This document shows, piece by piece, positions 10,790 to 22,668 of a stretch of 64,000 nt of DNA (position 1 is its first letter; each line of letters begins with the position of its first letter). A program made the position numbers and the translations under genes. A model generated the notes under the pieces. The model was not told the origin of the DNA. It was given only the letters and a program-made list of their open reading frames with translations, and made no database searches. The DNA is from Mytilus galloprovincialis (lineage: Eukaryota > Mollusca > Bivalvia > Mytilida > Mytilidae), in NCBI RefSeq assembly GCF_965363235.1, contig NC_134839.1, forward strand, positions 111,594,517 through 111,658,516, read 5' to 3'.

Positions 10790-13214
10790 AGATACATAAA
10801 AAGGACATCAAAGGAAGGCTACACAAACGTATGTGCGGTCATGGATCAGACATTAACCTCAATGCTAACGACATTCTTTACCAGCATTTCAATCAGCCCG
10901 ATCATTCCATCGTTTCTATGACAGTACGCATTTTTGAAAAAAATATACCATAGTTCTAACAATCCTAATCTTGCAACGCCTCTCCGTAGACAAAAAGAGG
11001 ACTACTGGATTATACAATTGGGAACTGCGACACCATATGGTTGCAATGACAAAATTGATGGTATAGGTATTCTATCTAGTCCTTCGTGTAGCTCGGTAAA
11101 TGTGATGAATATTTTCAACTCTACTCCTCGACGTAGACGCAGTCATGGTCATCGTCATTATACATCACCTACTCTGCATGATGTCTCTATTAATGACTTG
11201 CTGCCATTTATACAAAAGCCGTTAGGTATTCATCACATTCGCACGAAACTTTATTCATTACCCCTTTCAAAACTTCATCCTCAGTTCAATTTATTTTAGG
11301 AAACCAATGTTACAAACCTTCATTCAAACCGATACAATTTTACAGCTATAATTTCGGATATTGAAAGTCACAGACTTTTCAAGCCAGTCCGCATTGGAAA
11401 AGATAAAAAAGAGAAAAGATCTTTCCTTAATCTTTCCTAAAAAATTAATCTAAAAAGGGTCTCGATGGCGTCAACTTAGGCAATATCCTTCATCATAAAT
11501 TAGTTCAATCGAAAATACCTCCTTATTTCAAAGACCAGTCTGTACCAATCATTTTTTTATACCTATATCAAACCTATTGCAACTAAAATTTTCAATTACA
11601 AACACGTTTTGCAAGATCTCAGTATTGACGACTTCAATACTGAGTCTAAACCTCCTGATTGCACTTGTGCTAATTCCCTATTCACATATAATCCGGCTGG
11701 CCACGTTATTACGGTGACCTCAACATTGTTAATAACACTTCCCTACGAAATGTGTTATCGAAAGGTCCAAAATATCGTGAGCCGAAATCCATCAATTGGA
11801 AATACAACTTTAAAATTTTGATGGATTCAGTCGAGGATTATACCAGGCAATGGGCTAAGCGTGAGAAAGAAGACGTAGACACTCTTTCCGAATGGATTAA
11901 GGCAGTGAGGTCGTTGATACAAATCAGAATTAAGAAACTGAATGAGTCTATCAATGCCCATGCTACGTCAATCTTTAAAGACCCTAATGTTGCAAAACAT
12001 TTATCCTACCTTCATGACAAATATGTTGTTGTCCCCGCAGATAAAGCCCCACACAACATCGTTTTTGTGTGTAAAACTTATTATATTAACTGCTTGATAA
12101 ACGAATTAGGTATTGACAATTCACTTGGAAACCCAACACATACCCTCACGACACTTACCAAAGAGGAAATCCTGGATAATCATAGGTCTGTTCTATGTTC
12201 CTTTGGAATTTCAACCAAAGATGATGAAGTGGATCTTCCTTCACTTCATTGGATACCTAAACTGTATAAGTGTGCTTACAAACAACGGTATATTGCTGGG
12301 TCTTCTAAGTGCTCCACGAAACCTCTTTCTAAATCATTAACATCTATTTTATCAGCAATCAAAGACGGGCTTCAAAGTTATTGTGAAACTGCCTATTCTA
12401 GAGTTGGCGTGAATCAGATGTGGATACTTAAAAATTCCAAAGATCTTTTTAGAGTACATACAATCTAACTCTCTTTCATCTTGTAATAGTATTAAAACAT
12501 TTGACTTTTCTACACTGTATACAAGTATTCCACATTCCAAACTAAAAGACAAATTGAAAGAGATGGTATTGCTTTGCTTCATAAAAAAGAATGGCCAACG
12601 AAGATGCAAGTATCTTGTCTTAGAAAGGAATAAATCCTACTTTGTAAAGGATCACTCTGATTCAAACAAAAAAATCTCTGAAACTGACATTATCAAGATG
12701 CTTGATTTCTTGATTGACAACATATTTGTTACGTTCAGAGGACGTGTTTTTCAACAGACTATCAGCATTCCAATGGGAACGAATTGTGCCCCTCTTCTTG
12801 CCGACTTGTTTCTTTATTATTACGAGGCTGACTTCATACAGGAACTTCTTTCTTAGGAAGAAAGATAAGAAGTGAGCGATATCCTTTAACTCTACTTTCC
12901 GCTATATAGAGGATGTTCTTTCACTAAATAATTCAAAATTTGGTGACTATGTAGAACGCATCTATCCCACTGAACTAGAGATAACGGATACAACAGATAC
13001 AGTTAAGTCGGCCTCATATCTTGACTTTCATCTAGAAATTGACAATGATGAGATCACCCCTAGTTTTTGGTGGATTTCGTGTTGTTTATTCTTTAGTCTT
13101 CTATGTTGTGTCATGTGTACTATTGTTTGTCTGCTTGTCCTTCATTTTTAGCTATGGCGTTGTCAGTTTATTTTCGATTTATGAGTTTGACTATCCCTCT
13201 GGTATGTTTCGTCC
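10790..13214 (+). mobile_element. Penelope-like element, Naiad type, nearly whole but broken
   Basis: The parts run in this order. A GIY-YIG-type endonuclease segment (RMCGHGSDINLN, then YWIIQLGTATPYGCNDKI) lies at about 10820-11050. A linker with a C-x-C pair (PPDCTCANS) is near 11650. The reverse transcriptase follows from about 11750 (WIPKLYKC, IAGSSKCSTKPLSK, FDFSTLYTSIPHSKL, IPMGTNCAPLLADLFLYYYE) to about 13030, and the 3' tail ends near 13214. Endonuclease first, then CxC, then RT is the permuted layout of the Naiad clade of PLEs, common in invertebrates. The copy is old and carries several frame breaks. Confidence 0.8.
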
Positions 13215-13384
13215 TAACTGCACCTACATAATCACTAATCATTATTCAAATCTAAGTTCTTCATCGATACATGGTTTAACCTATAACTCAAAAGAGGGAA
13301 TATAGTATCTAATGATTTAAGCCCTTTATAACAGATTTGTGTAGTCTTTTCTTGTATATGCCTATATCTAGTCAGAAACCTATG

Positions 13385-14265
13385 ATTTAGCGGTTACCAA
13401 CTGTGACCCTAAACTTGTTGACTTGTTTCTTCGTTCATATGAGTATGACTACATACATGAAAATTGAATTAAAGAAAAGAAGTTAGCAATATACTTTTCT
13501 TTTCGTTATATCGATTATGTTCTTTCACTAAATAATTCAAAATTAGACTATGTTGAACGCATCTATCCAATTAAACTTAAAATAAAGGATACAACAGGTA
13601 CAATAAAGTCTGCATCGTATCTTGACCTACATTTAAAATTTGACAACGAGGGTCCGTTGAAAACAAAATTTATGACAAAAGGGGTGAGTTCAGCTTCCCG
13701 ATTGTAAACTTTCAATTTCTATATAGCAACATTCCAGCAGAGTATAAATTTCCCAGTAGATACGATATTTGAGTGCTTGTATTTCCTATCAGGATTTTCT
13801 TGATAGCGGGTTGCTGCTTCCAAAGAAGCTATTAAAAGAGAAGGGCAAAAGATACAAAAGGGACATCCCTTCGTTAATTTTTTGGACGCCATACCGAGTT
13901 GATTAGCCGTTATGAGATACCTGCTCCATAGATAATAGTAAAAAGGTTCCATGTTTTGTATCTACAATCCGACCTCTTATTTCAAGAATCTGACCTACCA
14001 AATTAGACTTATTAATTGGTTCATACTAACACGAGCAACACGAGCAACACGATGGGTGTCACAAGTAAAGCAGAATATGCTTCCCCTACCGGAGTACCTG
14101 TTATCACCACTAGTTTAGGTGGGGTTTGTGTTGCTCAGTCTTAGGTTTTCCATGTTGTGTTTTGTGTATTATTTTTTGTTGGTCTTTTTTTTTTTAGCCA
14201 TGGCGTTGTCAATTTATTTTACTTATGAATTTGAATGTCCCTTTAGTATTTGTTTCTAACTTTCA
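13385..14265 (+). mobile_element. Penelope-like fragment, decayed
   Basis: A second, more diverged fossil directly downstream and in the same direction. It carries the later part of the RT (matching LDLHLKFDNEGPLKTK, then FQFLYSNIPAE) and the 3' tail with GCCATGGCGTTGTC. Several breaks. Two PLE pieces head to tail fit the tandem insertions these elements are known for. Confidence 0.7.
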
Positions 14266-14424
14266 TCGTTTGTCGATTTTGCAGTTTTTCCTATTTGATT
14301 TTTCGATTATTGTGTTTTACATTAACCAGACATTTAGTAAAATCTGTCAATTCAAGGTCTTTTATAGCTTACTAAGTTCGTCCGTACGTTGAACTATTAT
14401 AGTCACCTTCTTCAGCATGTGGTC

Positions 14425-14480
14425 CCTGGTGGAGAGTTGTCTCATTGGCAATTATACCTCATCAGCTTCTTTTCATATTT
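14425..14480 (+). repeat. Short repeat with TTGTCTCATTGGCA
   Basis: GGTGGAGAGTTGTCTCATTG followed by GCAATTATACCTCATC recurs with small changes at 15347-15405 and 48165-48225. It is probably the conserved end of a longer bivalve repeat. Confidence 0.5.
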
Positions 14481-14766
14481 TCTATTAAATACTTCGAAAA
14501 GCAAAACGATTCAAGGATATCTACATTGCAACAGCTAATTAAATTATGTTTTATGAAGTCAGTTTCAGTTCACTGTTAGAGGTCAATACACGGCTGTCTA
14601 CAAAAGACAAGTGTCATGACCATATGTCTGACTCTAAATCATTAGTTGAGATTTTAGATGCCGTATAACAAACAAAGATGACAAAATTTTACGAATTACT
14701 GTTTATACAGGTTTATAATATTTTACGTGCATCATTCAAAACTTGAACATTTTATATTATAGTTGA

Positions 14767-14860
14767 TGTGTTTCCCTCGGTTTAAGTTTGTATCCTGGAA
14801 CTGTTTTCTTTCAATCGATTTATGACTTTTGAACACCGATATACTACTGTTGCCTATATT
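14767..14860 (+). repeat. R1 3'-end fragment
   Basis: Matches the last about 95 bases of R1 (GTGTTTCCCTCGG to ATACTACTGTTGCCT) with more mismatches than the other copies. Confidence 0.6.
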
Positions 14861-15049
14861 GGTCTTCCTTCCTTACGTTAAGAAAATATACATTCTTTAG
14901 TTATTTGTATTGTTGAGAGAGAGAAGGGACAAATCAATAAACTAATATCAATAATTCGAATATACCCAGACAACACCAATGCTATGTAAAAAAAACCCAC
15001 AAAAACCAATATATGACTACAGAGGAAACATCTAAACATTAAGAAACAT

Positions 15050-15725
15050 TAAACCCACCACAAACAGGGGTGAACTCATGTGATCCGGTAGGGTTAGTAG
15101 TTACAGTTCTACTATTGACGATCGATATTACTTCCAGAAATACGCGTTTAAAATTAGACATTTCTAAATAATAAACGATCGGTCAGACGAAATCTGAGAA
15201 AAATGAGAGGTAGGACAGGTTTTTAACAACATTTGAGCGTCTACAGATCAAAGATGGGCAAAAGCCACAAGTGGAACTGTCAAACTCATAAATCGAAAAT
15301 AAACTGACAACGTCTTGGCTAAAAATGAAAAAGAAAACAGACAAATTATGACTTGGATGGAGAGCTGTCTCATTAGCACTCATACCACATCTTCCTATAT
15401 CTAGATAATAGTACACAAGAAACAACATTGAAAACTAAAAACTAAGCAACATGAACCCCACAAAAAACTAGGAGTGATCTCAGGTGCTCCGGTAGGGTAA
15501 GCAGATCCTGCTCCACATGTGGCACTTTTCATGTTGCTCATGTTATTACAAACCCGGTAAATAGTCAAATTCAGAAGTCATATTCACGAAAAGAGAAGGG
15601 GATTGTTATTACGACATGAGAAACATATCCGATATCACCTGTGACATTGTAATTCCATAACGGTCTACCAACTCGTTAGGCGTCCGTAAAATCAAAATTT
15701 TCATCTTTTTAGCATGTAGATTCTA
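15050..15725 (-). mobile_element. Penelope-like 3' tail, minus strand, with nested insertion
   Basis: Inverted match to the PLE tail and C-terminal end (AACCCCACAAAAAACTAGG, GGTGCTCCGGTAGGGTAAGC, CACATGTGGCAC). A short repeat (15347-15405, TCTCATTAGCACTCATACC) interrupts it, so that repeat came later. A second scrap of the same tail lies at 15050-15110. Old and broken. Confidence 0.65.
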
Positions 15726-15889
15726 AATTTTGCGTTAGTTTCATTTTTTATTTCACATTTGAGAAAAAATGGATGGGATTGAGGATACGAAATTCTGATT
15801 ATTTCAATCGTCATCTTTGAAACAAATCTACCGTAATGATCAATCAAATTATACTCTGATTGATTGGTGATTGCTTAACGCCACATTTG

Positions 15890-16115
15890 CACACAAAGAC
15901 TATATTGCGGTGAGTCCACCAATTCGTGATGATGAACCGAAATTATTCGAAAATATGATTTCAACTGTACCATTTGAAACCCTTGTAAGCAGCAACCCTC
16001 TTTCAGGGGTATTTTGATAATAAACACAAGGTCCTGAATATTGTATAAACTGATAGAAGTGTGCACAATATATAGGCGCTTCATCGATATGGCTACGTAA
16101 AATAGAAATGTTCAC
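15890..16115 (-). mobile_element. Penelope-like fragment, minus strand
   Basis: Inverted, diverged match to the C-terminal RT region (APIYCAHFYQFIQYSGPC, ERGLLLTR). A few hundred bases separate it from the tail at 15050-15725. It may be part of the same old insertion. Confidence 0.5.
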
Positions 16116-16639
16116 AATTTGAGTCTTAAAATCATGTCTGTTTGTTGTATAGTTCTGTAAACAACCGACTCAGATTGTCAATCTATAGATGCACTCTAGT
16201 AATCAGATCTTTGGAATTTATTAGTATGCACATCTAATTCACAAGTAATTTCATTTTGATTTGTGACCTGTTGTTGTTGATTCGAAATGAATCTGTCTAG
16301 CTGATAAACTAATAAAAGTAATTTAAATGACACATTTCAATTGAATCATAATGTTCTTCTGTTCTTTTTCTGGATATCTTTTCACAATTGCGGGTAACAA
16401 AGGTAATGCAATAAAGTCGATATCAACATGAAATATATTATTAATTTAGGAGGATATTTTAGTGACTCGTCAATAACAATTTCGAATATTCAAGAATAAT
16501 ATAGCTTATGCATTTTCGTACAGTTCTATCATCGGCATTAAAATTTAATGAACTATATTTCTTGTAATCTAGATACAGATTCACGACTCAATAGATTTGT
16601 GCCATAATCTATGACAAACAAGACGATTTTAATTTTGAA

Positions 16640-17140
16640 ATAATAAATTAGTTAGCTTAGTAGCAATATACCAATTTCACCTGCATATGGGATAAACATT
16701 TACCAACTTGTTCGATATTCAAGAGCTTGCAGCTCATACTCAGACTTTGTAAAACGTCACCAGTGTCTGAGCAGAAAGTTGATGAACAAGGGGTATGCCA
16801 AAGAACCTCCCGTCCTTTTTCTAAAAAAGTTCATCGGAAGGTACCAAGACCTTGTGGATGAATATTCCGTATCAACTTCACAAATAATACATGATGGTAT
16901 TGATGTATAGATTCTGCGTTATGACGTTGTTTATAATCTTAACTATGTGTTATATTGTTCTTTTATTTGTCTTTGTTCAATTTATAATATTACTTTCACT
17001 GTTTGGTCTGTTTTATGTGATATCCATTTGACGTGGCTCAGTACTTATATATCCCGTCATTGTGTATGTATTATCGTTCATTTTTGCTGGTGTGGTTTGT
17101 GTAAGCGACTTTTTGTGTTTCCTTGTTTCTTATAATGTGA
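16640..17140 (+). mobile_element. Penelope-like 3' end of a second lineage
   Basis: The coding end reads GINIYQLVRYSRACSSYS, then RKLMNKGY, LKKFIGRYQDLVDEYSV, and stops near 16908. It is clearly related to, but different from, the other PLE copies (for example SDFVKRHQCLS where they have HDFLDRGLLLT). A T-rich 3' tail follows. This marks a second PLE lineage in the window. Confidence 0.65.
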
Positions 17141-17166
17141 CTCTGTACGTTTAAAGATCCCGGCAG

Positions 17167-17297
17167 TATGTTATTGTTCTATTATATGTCATTATGTTAT
17201 TGTTCTATTATATGTCATTATGTTATTGTTCTATTATATGTCATTATGTTAATAGTTATTGCTCTATTATATGTCATTATGTTATAGTTCTATTATA
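17167..17297 (+). repeat. 26-bp tandem repeat, about 5 copies
   Basis: The unit TATGTTATTGTTCTATTATA plus TGTCAT occurs three times exactly, then twice with changes. It lies between two Penelope-like fragments. Confidence 0.8.
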
Positions 17298-17339
17298 AAT
17301 TTGATAATACTTTGAAAAACAAACGACAAAATTATTTCA

Positions 17340-17480
17340 TTCGCGTAGTAGTATTAACCATTTATGGATTCTTAAAAATTCTAAAGAACTGCTGGATAAT
17401 TTTTAATCTCGGTCTGTTTCTGTAATTAATTCTAAAACTTTTGATTTTATAACCCTGCATACCACCAGTCTCCATGTGAA
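17340..17480 (+). mobile_element. Penelope-like RT fragment
   Basis: Matches an upstream part of the RT (WILKNSKELLDN, then SKTFDFITLHTT). It lies downstream of a C-terminal fragment (16640-17140), so the order is reversed relative to one element. This fits a head-to-tail pair in which the second copy was cut short. Confidence 0.55.
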
Positions 17481-17736
17481 ATTATAATTGTTTAGAATAG
17501 GCATTATACGACAAAATTTCTTTTTTGTGACGTTTTCATTTTGTGACGCCCAACACGCGAAACAAGGAAGGTAATTTTTGATTTGATAGTACTTTTTGTG
17601 TTTTTTGTATATGTATGTTTGTCTTGAGATCGTAACACAGTGATGACTGCTCTAACCATATTTTGACTATTTTACCGATTATGTCTTTTTTTACGCATCT
17701 TTGTAAAAATAACGGAATTTGATACAACTGTCTTAA

Positions 17737-17937
17737 AAGTGAGAGGTTTAGCGCTATAAAACCAGGTTCAATCCACAATTTTCTGCATTTGAAAATACCT
17801 TATCAAGTTAGGAATATAACAGTTGTTGTCCATTCGTTTGATATGTTTTATCCTTTGGTTTAGCCATTTGATTAGGGACTTTCCGTTTTGAATTTTCCTT
17901 GGAGTCCAGTATTTTTGTGATTTTACTTTTTGTAACA
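17737..17937 (+). repeat. R2 interspersed repeat
   Basis: Runs from GAGAGGTTTAGCGCTATAAA to TATTTTTGTGATTTTAC. Closely similar to 6983-7188. Confidence 0.7.
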
Positions 17938-20384
17938 ACTTACCACATATAAAATATGATATACAATATACATGTACAAGGGAGGTACCTTATATGTGTG
18001 TTATTCTTAATATGAAGAAGAACTTATGTAAAGTACATTAATCTATAATTATATAAATCATTAAAAAAGACTGTTATCCTAGTTATAATTTTATAGCAGC
18101 AAAAGTTACATAAAAAGTCCATAATAAATGAATAACATTTTCATGATTTGACAATTTTTAAAAGAGATAGAGGACAAAAAGGAGTTCAATAAGAAAAAGT
18201 ATAAACAACATAACAGAATCTGTTCACAGACAACTACAGATTTAGCAACACCAAGCCAGTCAAACAAAAAAACATTTCGGAAAAAAGTGCCATTCAATAA
18301 GTATTAGTTGGCGTTTTTATCAACTTGACCTTGAAAGTCGTCATTTCATTGAATTATTTTTCTATGTCATTGGACCATACAAAGAAAATAAATGCTATAT
18401 ACTCGATTAAATCGAACTAAATGATAAATAAATGCTGTGCGATATTAAATCATATTGATACTACTATACCTAGTAATTAATTAGAGTTTTCCATTTTGAG
18501 TTTGATTTTGATCTGTTGCCTTAAGATAGTCTACATGGAAAAAAGGTTAATTGCTGTAAATTTATGTTTTCTTTTTGACTTTAATGTGTGACGCCTTTAC
18601 AATTAATTTGAAACAAAATCTTAATAAGATAAATACTGAGATGTGTTATGATTTCTAATATTTCTAACAGAGACAAACTGATGTGGGTTTATGCAATTAT
18701 ATAGGTTAATGGGAACAATGTTGTCAGCTACATGTCAAAAATGAGGCTAGAAGACAAAAGGTAAAGTGATTAAAACATGTATTCACAAAAGAATCATTTT
18801 ACTAAGGACAAGATGCATTGTAGTCTCGTTGAAAGTAACAAAACATTTACAATTACTTTTAATCAGAAAGATAAGAGTTAAAACCTAAAGAACCAACCTC
18901 TTATGGTAACGCTCTTTTCGAAAAAAAAAATCCAATTCAACGACGGGTATACAAAATATTTTTAATTTAGATAAGAAGATGTGATGTGATAGTGTCAAGG
19001 CAACTCACCACCTGGGAACAAATTAATATAAACGGTAAGCAACTTTAGGTCACAGAACGACCTTCACCAAAAAGCCAATTCTATACTGCTCATCAAGCTT
19101 TTAAAGGCCCGAATAACATATTTAAGGCAACTAAAACGAAAAACAAGGAATGCTTAATGTGGGATATCAAACAATAAACGAAAAATATAATAAAAAGCAA
19201 AAGATGACAACCACAGAATAAAGGATCCTGACTTGAGACAAGCACATACATATGTGCTGGTATTACGATAAATGAAAGTGATCAAGAATTTGAGTAACGA
19301 ATGTAACTAACTTTCAAGTGCATTAAAACATCCATATGTGTACATGATAGATAATAAAAAGAAATAAATTATAATTGCCAAAGAGAAAACCATTTCTGTA
19401 AAGGATCTTTATGTCATCACCATTCGGAGTAGGATGCTTGAAAATTGAAGACATTACTTTGCATAGTCCTGCGCAATTGAAAGTCGACACATGAAAAAGA
19501 ATTTATACAATTCACTCGCAACAAACGACTCAATATAAGAAACGAAATGAAATTTGACATGCGTTTGAAAATTAAAATATTTACAATATTTTGATTTCTG
19601 ACAACGTATTATCATGAATATGTTTCAAAGTATAAATTCAAAAACAAAACTATGCTAGAATTAGTATAAATCTGTCTTTTCCAATAATGAAAAGAGCATT
19701 TGTGACTACTGAAAATACGCAAAAAAAATGAATTATGCATAATTCATATCAAAACGTTTTCCTAGCACGAAAGAAAACATTTTCAAAACAAATGAAAAGT
19801 AATAATAACATTATCTATAAATGAATTCGTAGTCGATGTAGAGTCGTGATTTACAACAAAACATGGTTTATATTAGGAACTTATTGTCTATCATAGAGAT
19901 ATCATAAATTCTATAAGAAATAAAATGGAAATAAAAACCGTTTTCTAAATTGAAATCCATTTTAATTAGATAGACAATCATTGTATAACTTCTCAGAACA
20001 CGAATAAGACATTACATGTGCTCAAGGGAAAGCTATATTGTATAGGAATCCAACCACTTAGTACAGGAATATCTTCAATTACACCTAGACAAAAACTGAA
20101 CAAAACAACCTAAAAACTGTAAGAAGAGGGAAGTCCATAAAACCTGCTCAAATGATACGCTCGTCTAGATCATTTAACGTAACGGAAGAAATGGAAAAAT
20201 ATACATTATGAGAAATCCAAGTGTTCTTTGTCATCGATTCGTTTGGTTTATCAAAGAATTTTGTAAATATTATGCCCCCAAAGCGCTTGTCTCCATTTAA
20301 TATATTAAGGAACACCCAGAACTAAATATTAAAGAATATGACTTACAAACTCTGAAATATTTAAAAGATATATGACCAAAATAA
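17938..20384. other. Non-coding stretch
   Basis: AT-rich, with no supported gene. Around 19000-19260 are pieces resembling dispersed bivalve repeats (TTTAGGTCACAGAACGACCT; GATCCTGACTTGAGACAAGC). Confidence 0.35.
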
Positions 20385-20419
20385 ATTCATCAAAGATACC
20401 AAGATTGAAATTTTATACT

Positions 20420-20462
20420 TGCGCAACGCGTGTTTCGTCTACAAGAGACTCATCATTGACGC
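20420..20462 (-). ncRNA. Hammerhead-like motif, minus strand
   Basis: On the minus strand GCGTCA, ATGATGA, stem II GTCT/AGAC, GAAA and then CACGCGTT. It keeps the fold, but the first core base is A and the cleavage triplet is GTT. GTT can in principle be cut; the core change makes activity doubtful. Part of the dispersed hammerhead repeat. Confidence 0.5.
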
Positions 20463-20694
20463 TCATATCAAAACAAATGTAAAGCCAAACTATTACAAAG
20501 TTGAAGAGCAAAATTTTCCATAGTGACGCTCGAATAATTTGAAAAAAAGGCCAAATAAAGTACGAAGTTAGAGAGAATGGAATTTTTGTCGAAATTAGAA
20601 CATAAAAAAGAAGCCAAATTCATCTACGGTCAACCTCTACTAAGGTAGTTTGATTCATCAACAGATCATTTTGGACCCAACCATGTGTATAAAA

Positions 20695-20905
20695 AGTAAA
20701 ATCACAAAAATACTGAATTCAGAGGAAAATCTAATAAGTTCATAATCACATGGCAAAATCAAATAACAAAACACATGAAAAACGAATGGACATGAACTGT
20801 CATATTCCTAACTTAGTAAAGGCATTTTCAAATGTAGAAAATGGTGGATTGAATGGTTTTATAGCGCTAAACCTCTCACTTGTACGACAGTTGCGTCAAA
20901 TTTTG
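20695..20905 (-). repeat. R2 interspersed repeat, minus strand
   Basis: Inverted copy of R2, from GTAAAATCACAAAAATACTG to TAAACCTCTCACTTGTACGA. Confidence 0.7.
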
Positions 20906-20937
20906 ACAATGATGCGTGAACAAAACAAAAAGACATA

Positions 20938-21128
20938 AGGAACATATCCGATATCATCTATATAACAGATATTCCATATCAATCAACCAACTCGTGATGG
21001 CGTCCGTAAAATTTACGAAGTGATGATTTCAGCTTCCCAATGTTATACTTTTGGGAAGCTGAAGCTTAACTCATCTCTTTTGTCGTAAAGTTGTGTTTTC
21101 AACCGACCCTCATAGTCACCGTCTAGAT
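20938..21128 (-). mobile_element. Penelope-like fragment, minus strand
   Basis: Inverted match to the C-terminal RT part (GGAACATATCCGATATCATC, CCAACTCGTGATGGCGTCCG, CTCTTTTGTCGTAAAG). Short, broken, and sandwiched between two R2 copies. Confidence 0.65.
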
Positions 21129-21300
21129 ATAAATCATAATCAAGTGGCAAAATCAAGAGCTCAAACACATCAACTGATAACAACTGTCATACTCCAGACT
21201 TGGAACAGACATTTCCTATGTAGAAAATGGTAGATTAATCCTGGTTTTATAGCGCTAAACCTCTCAATTTGATGACAGTCTCATCAAATTTCGTTATATT
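21129..21300 (-). repeat. R2 interspersed repeat, minus strand
   Basis: Inverted partial copy of R2 (ATAATCAAGTGGCAAAATC, TGTAGAAAATGGTAGATTAA, AGCGCTAAACCTCTCAATT). Confidence 0.65.
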
Positions 21301-21622
21301 TACAATGAGACAAATGTCCACAGGAGACCAAAATGACACACAAAATAACAACTATAGGTCACCGTACGGCCTTCAACAATGAGCATAGCCCATACCGCAT
21401 AGTTTTTGATTTTAAACATATTTTAAGATTAAGATATGAAAAAGATTGAGCAACAGGCACAGCCTATAAAAGCTCTCTCTATAATACATGTACAAGGTAT
21501 AATTCAATAATAACAACTGTATTCAAAATGATGCATTATAGTAGACCATGCATGCTACTTGTGAGCACACACGAGCAAATATATGTTAACAGTGTTACTT
21601 ACTAAATGTAAGGTAGATTTAA

Positions 21623-21700
21623 ATATATAGGCAATTAATTATCAGTTATATATAGGTAATAAATCATCAGTTATATATAGGTAATTAATCATCAGTTATT
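21623..21700 (+). repeat. Short tandem repeat, about 3 units of 28 bp
   Basis: Units of the form ATATATAGGTAATTAATC then ATCAGTT, repeated three times with small changes. Confidence 0.7.
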
Positions 21701-21743
21701 TAAAGTACCTTGAAACATGCAAATATCCTTTATAAGTCATTAG

Positions 21744-21744
<1 letters not shown>

Positions 21745-21813
<69 letters not shown>
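21745..21813. repeat. (AT)n microsatellite
   Basis: About 69 bases of pure AT dinucleotide. It lies just past the 3' end of the LINE fragment on the minus strand. Confidence 0.95.
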
Positions 21814-21816
<3 letters not shown>

Positions 21817-21912
21817 TTGAAAGAGACACTAAGCTTGCATAGTGGAATAAATGAATTAATGTTGGAGTGTAGGAGAAAAAAAAAAATAAATGAAGCAAAA
21901 ATTAGATAAGTT

Positions 21913-22545
21913 TCAAACAAAACGTGGAGTGTCACTGATATATTTCTGAACAGATTTAAAAATAGCAATATTCATATCATATAAAAATATTCTGTTTCCA
22001 AAATGTAGTAATTCAATACGTAAGTCACCATTATCAACAATGTAGTAAATGGAATCAAGAAGGATCTGTCTTACATCATGATACTTAGGTCAAATAAAAA
22101 AGAAGTGTTGGTTATCCTCAACAAGATGGTTACAGTTTGCACAAAAAGTGTTCTCGGATAAGAACTGATTAAACAAATAAGATATAAGGTTGCTAGCATA
22201 ATTTCTGAGTTAACAATGACTTATATTAAGTCTCCTTATCCCATAGTTGAAAGGTTTAAATATATCATCAGTCCTATAGACCTTATCCAGTCCACTTCTA
22301 AATATCCCCAAACTTGGTGATTTTTGAAAACTCAAAGGAAGACTATTCCAAAGTCTTAAAGTGGAAGGAATGAAACTATTAAAATAAGAGCTAGTTCTAG
22401 CAGGGGGCGGGTGAAAAGTGTTCTTTTCATTCCTCAAAGTATAAGGGGTTTGTTTGGGAAAATATGGCTGGACTAACTCATATAAGTACGCAGGTGTCAT
22501 CCAATTTAATATTTTATAGAATAGTAAAAGCTTATGATGTACACA
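21913..22545 (-). pseudogene. LINE ORF2 C-terminal fragment
   Basis: Minus-strand frame with a LINE RT thumb and C-terminal signature: HKLLLFYKILNWMTPAYLYE, then NSFIPSTLRLWNSLPLSF, SLGIFRSGLDKVY. The same frame continues past a stop into LISYLFNQFLSENTFCANC, NHLVEDNQHFFF, a second stop, then PKYHDVRQILLDSIYY, and ends at a TGA at 21913-21915. CANC and HFFF mark the terminal CxxC/H zinc-finger-like motif of RNase-H-less LINEs. The copy is 5'-truncated at about 22545 and has two in-frame stops, so it is dead. The exact LINE clade was not determined. Confidence 0.7.
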
Positions 22546-22668
22546 TAAACAAACGACAACCACTGAATAACAGGCTCATTAGACTTTTCTAGACTACACA
22601 GATATGGTTTTGTCTCTTATATTTTTATAATCGAACATTTTTTTATAACTTATCATGAAGCTTTTCAA

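Noticed and set aside
17167-17297. CRISPR-like array
   Set aside because: The 26-bp units abut without spacers; it is a minisatellite in animal DNA.
21696-21968. Open frame coding a run of isoleucine/tyrosine
   Set aside because: It simply translates the (AT)n tract.
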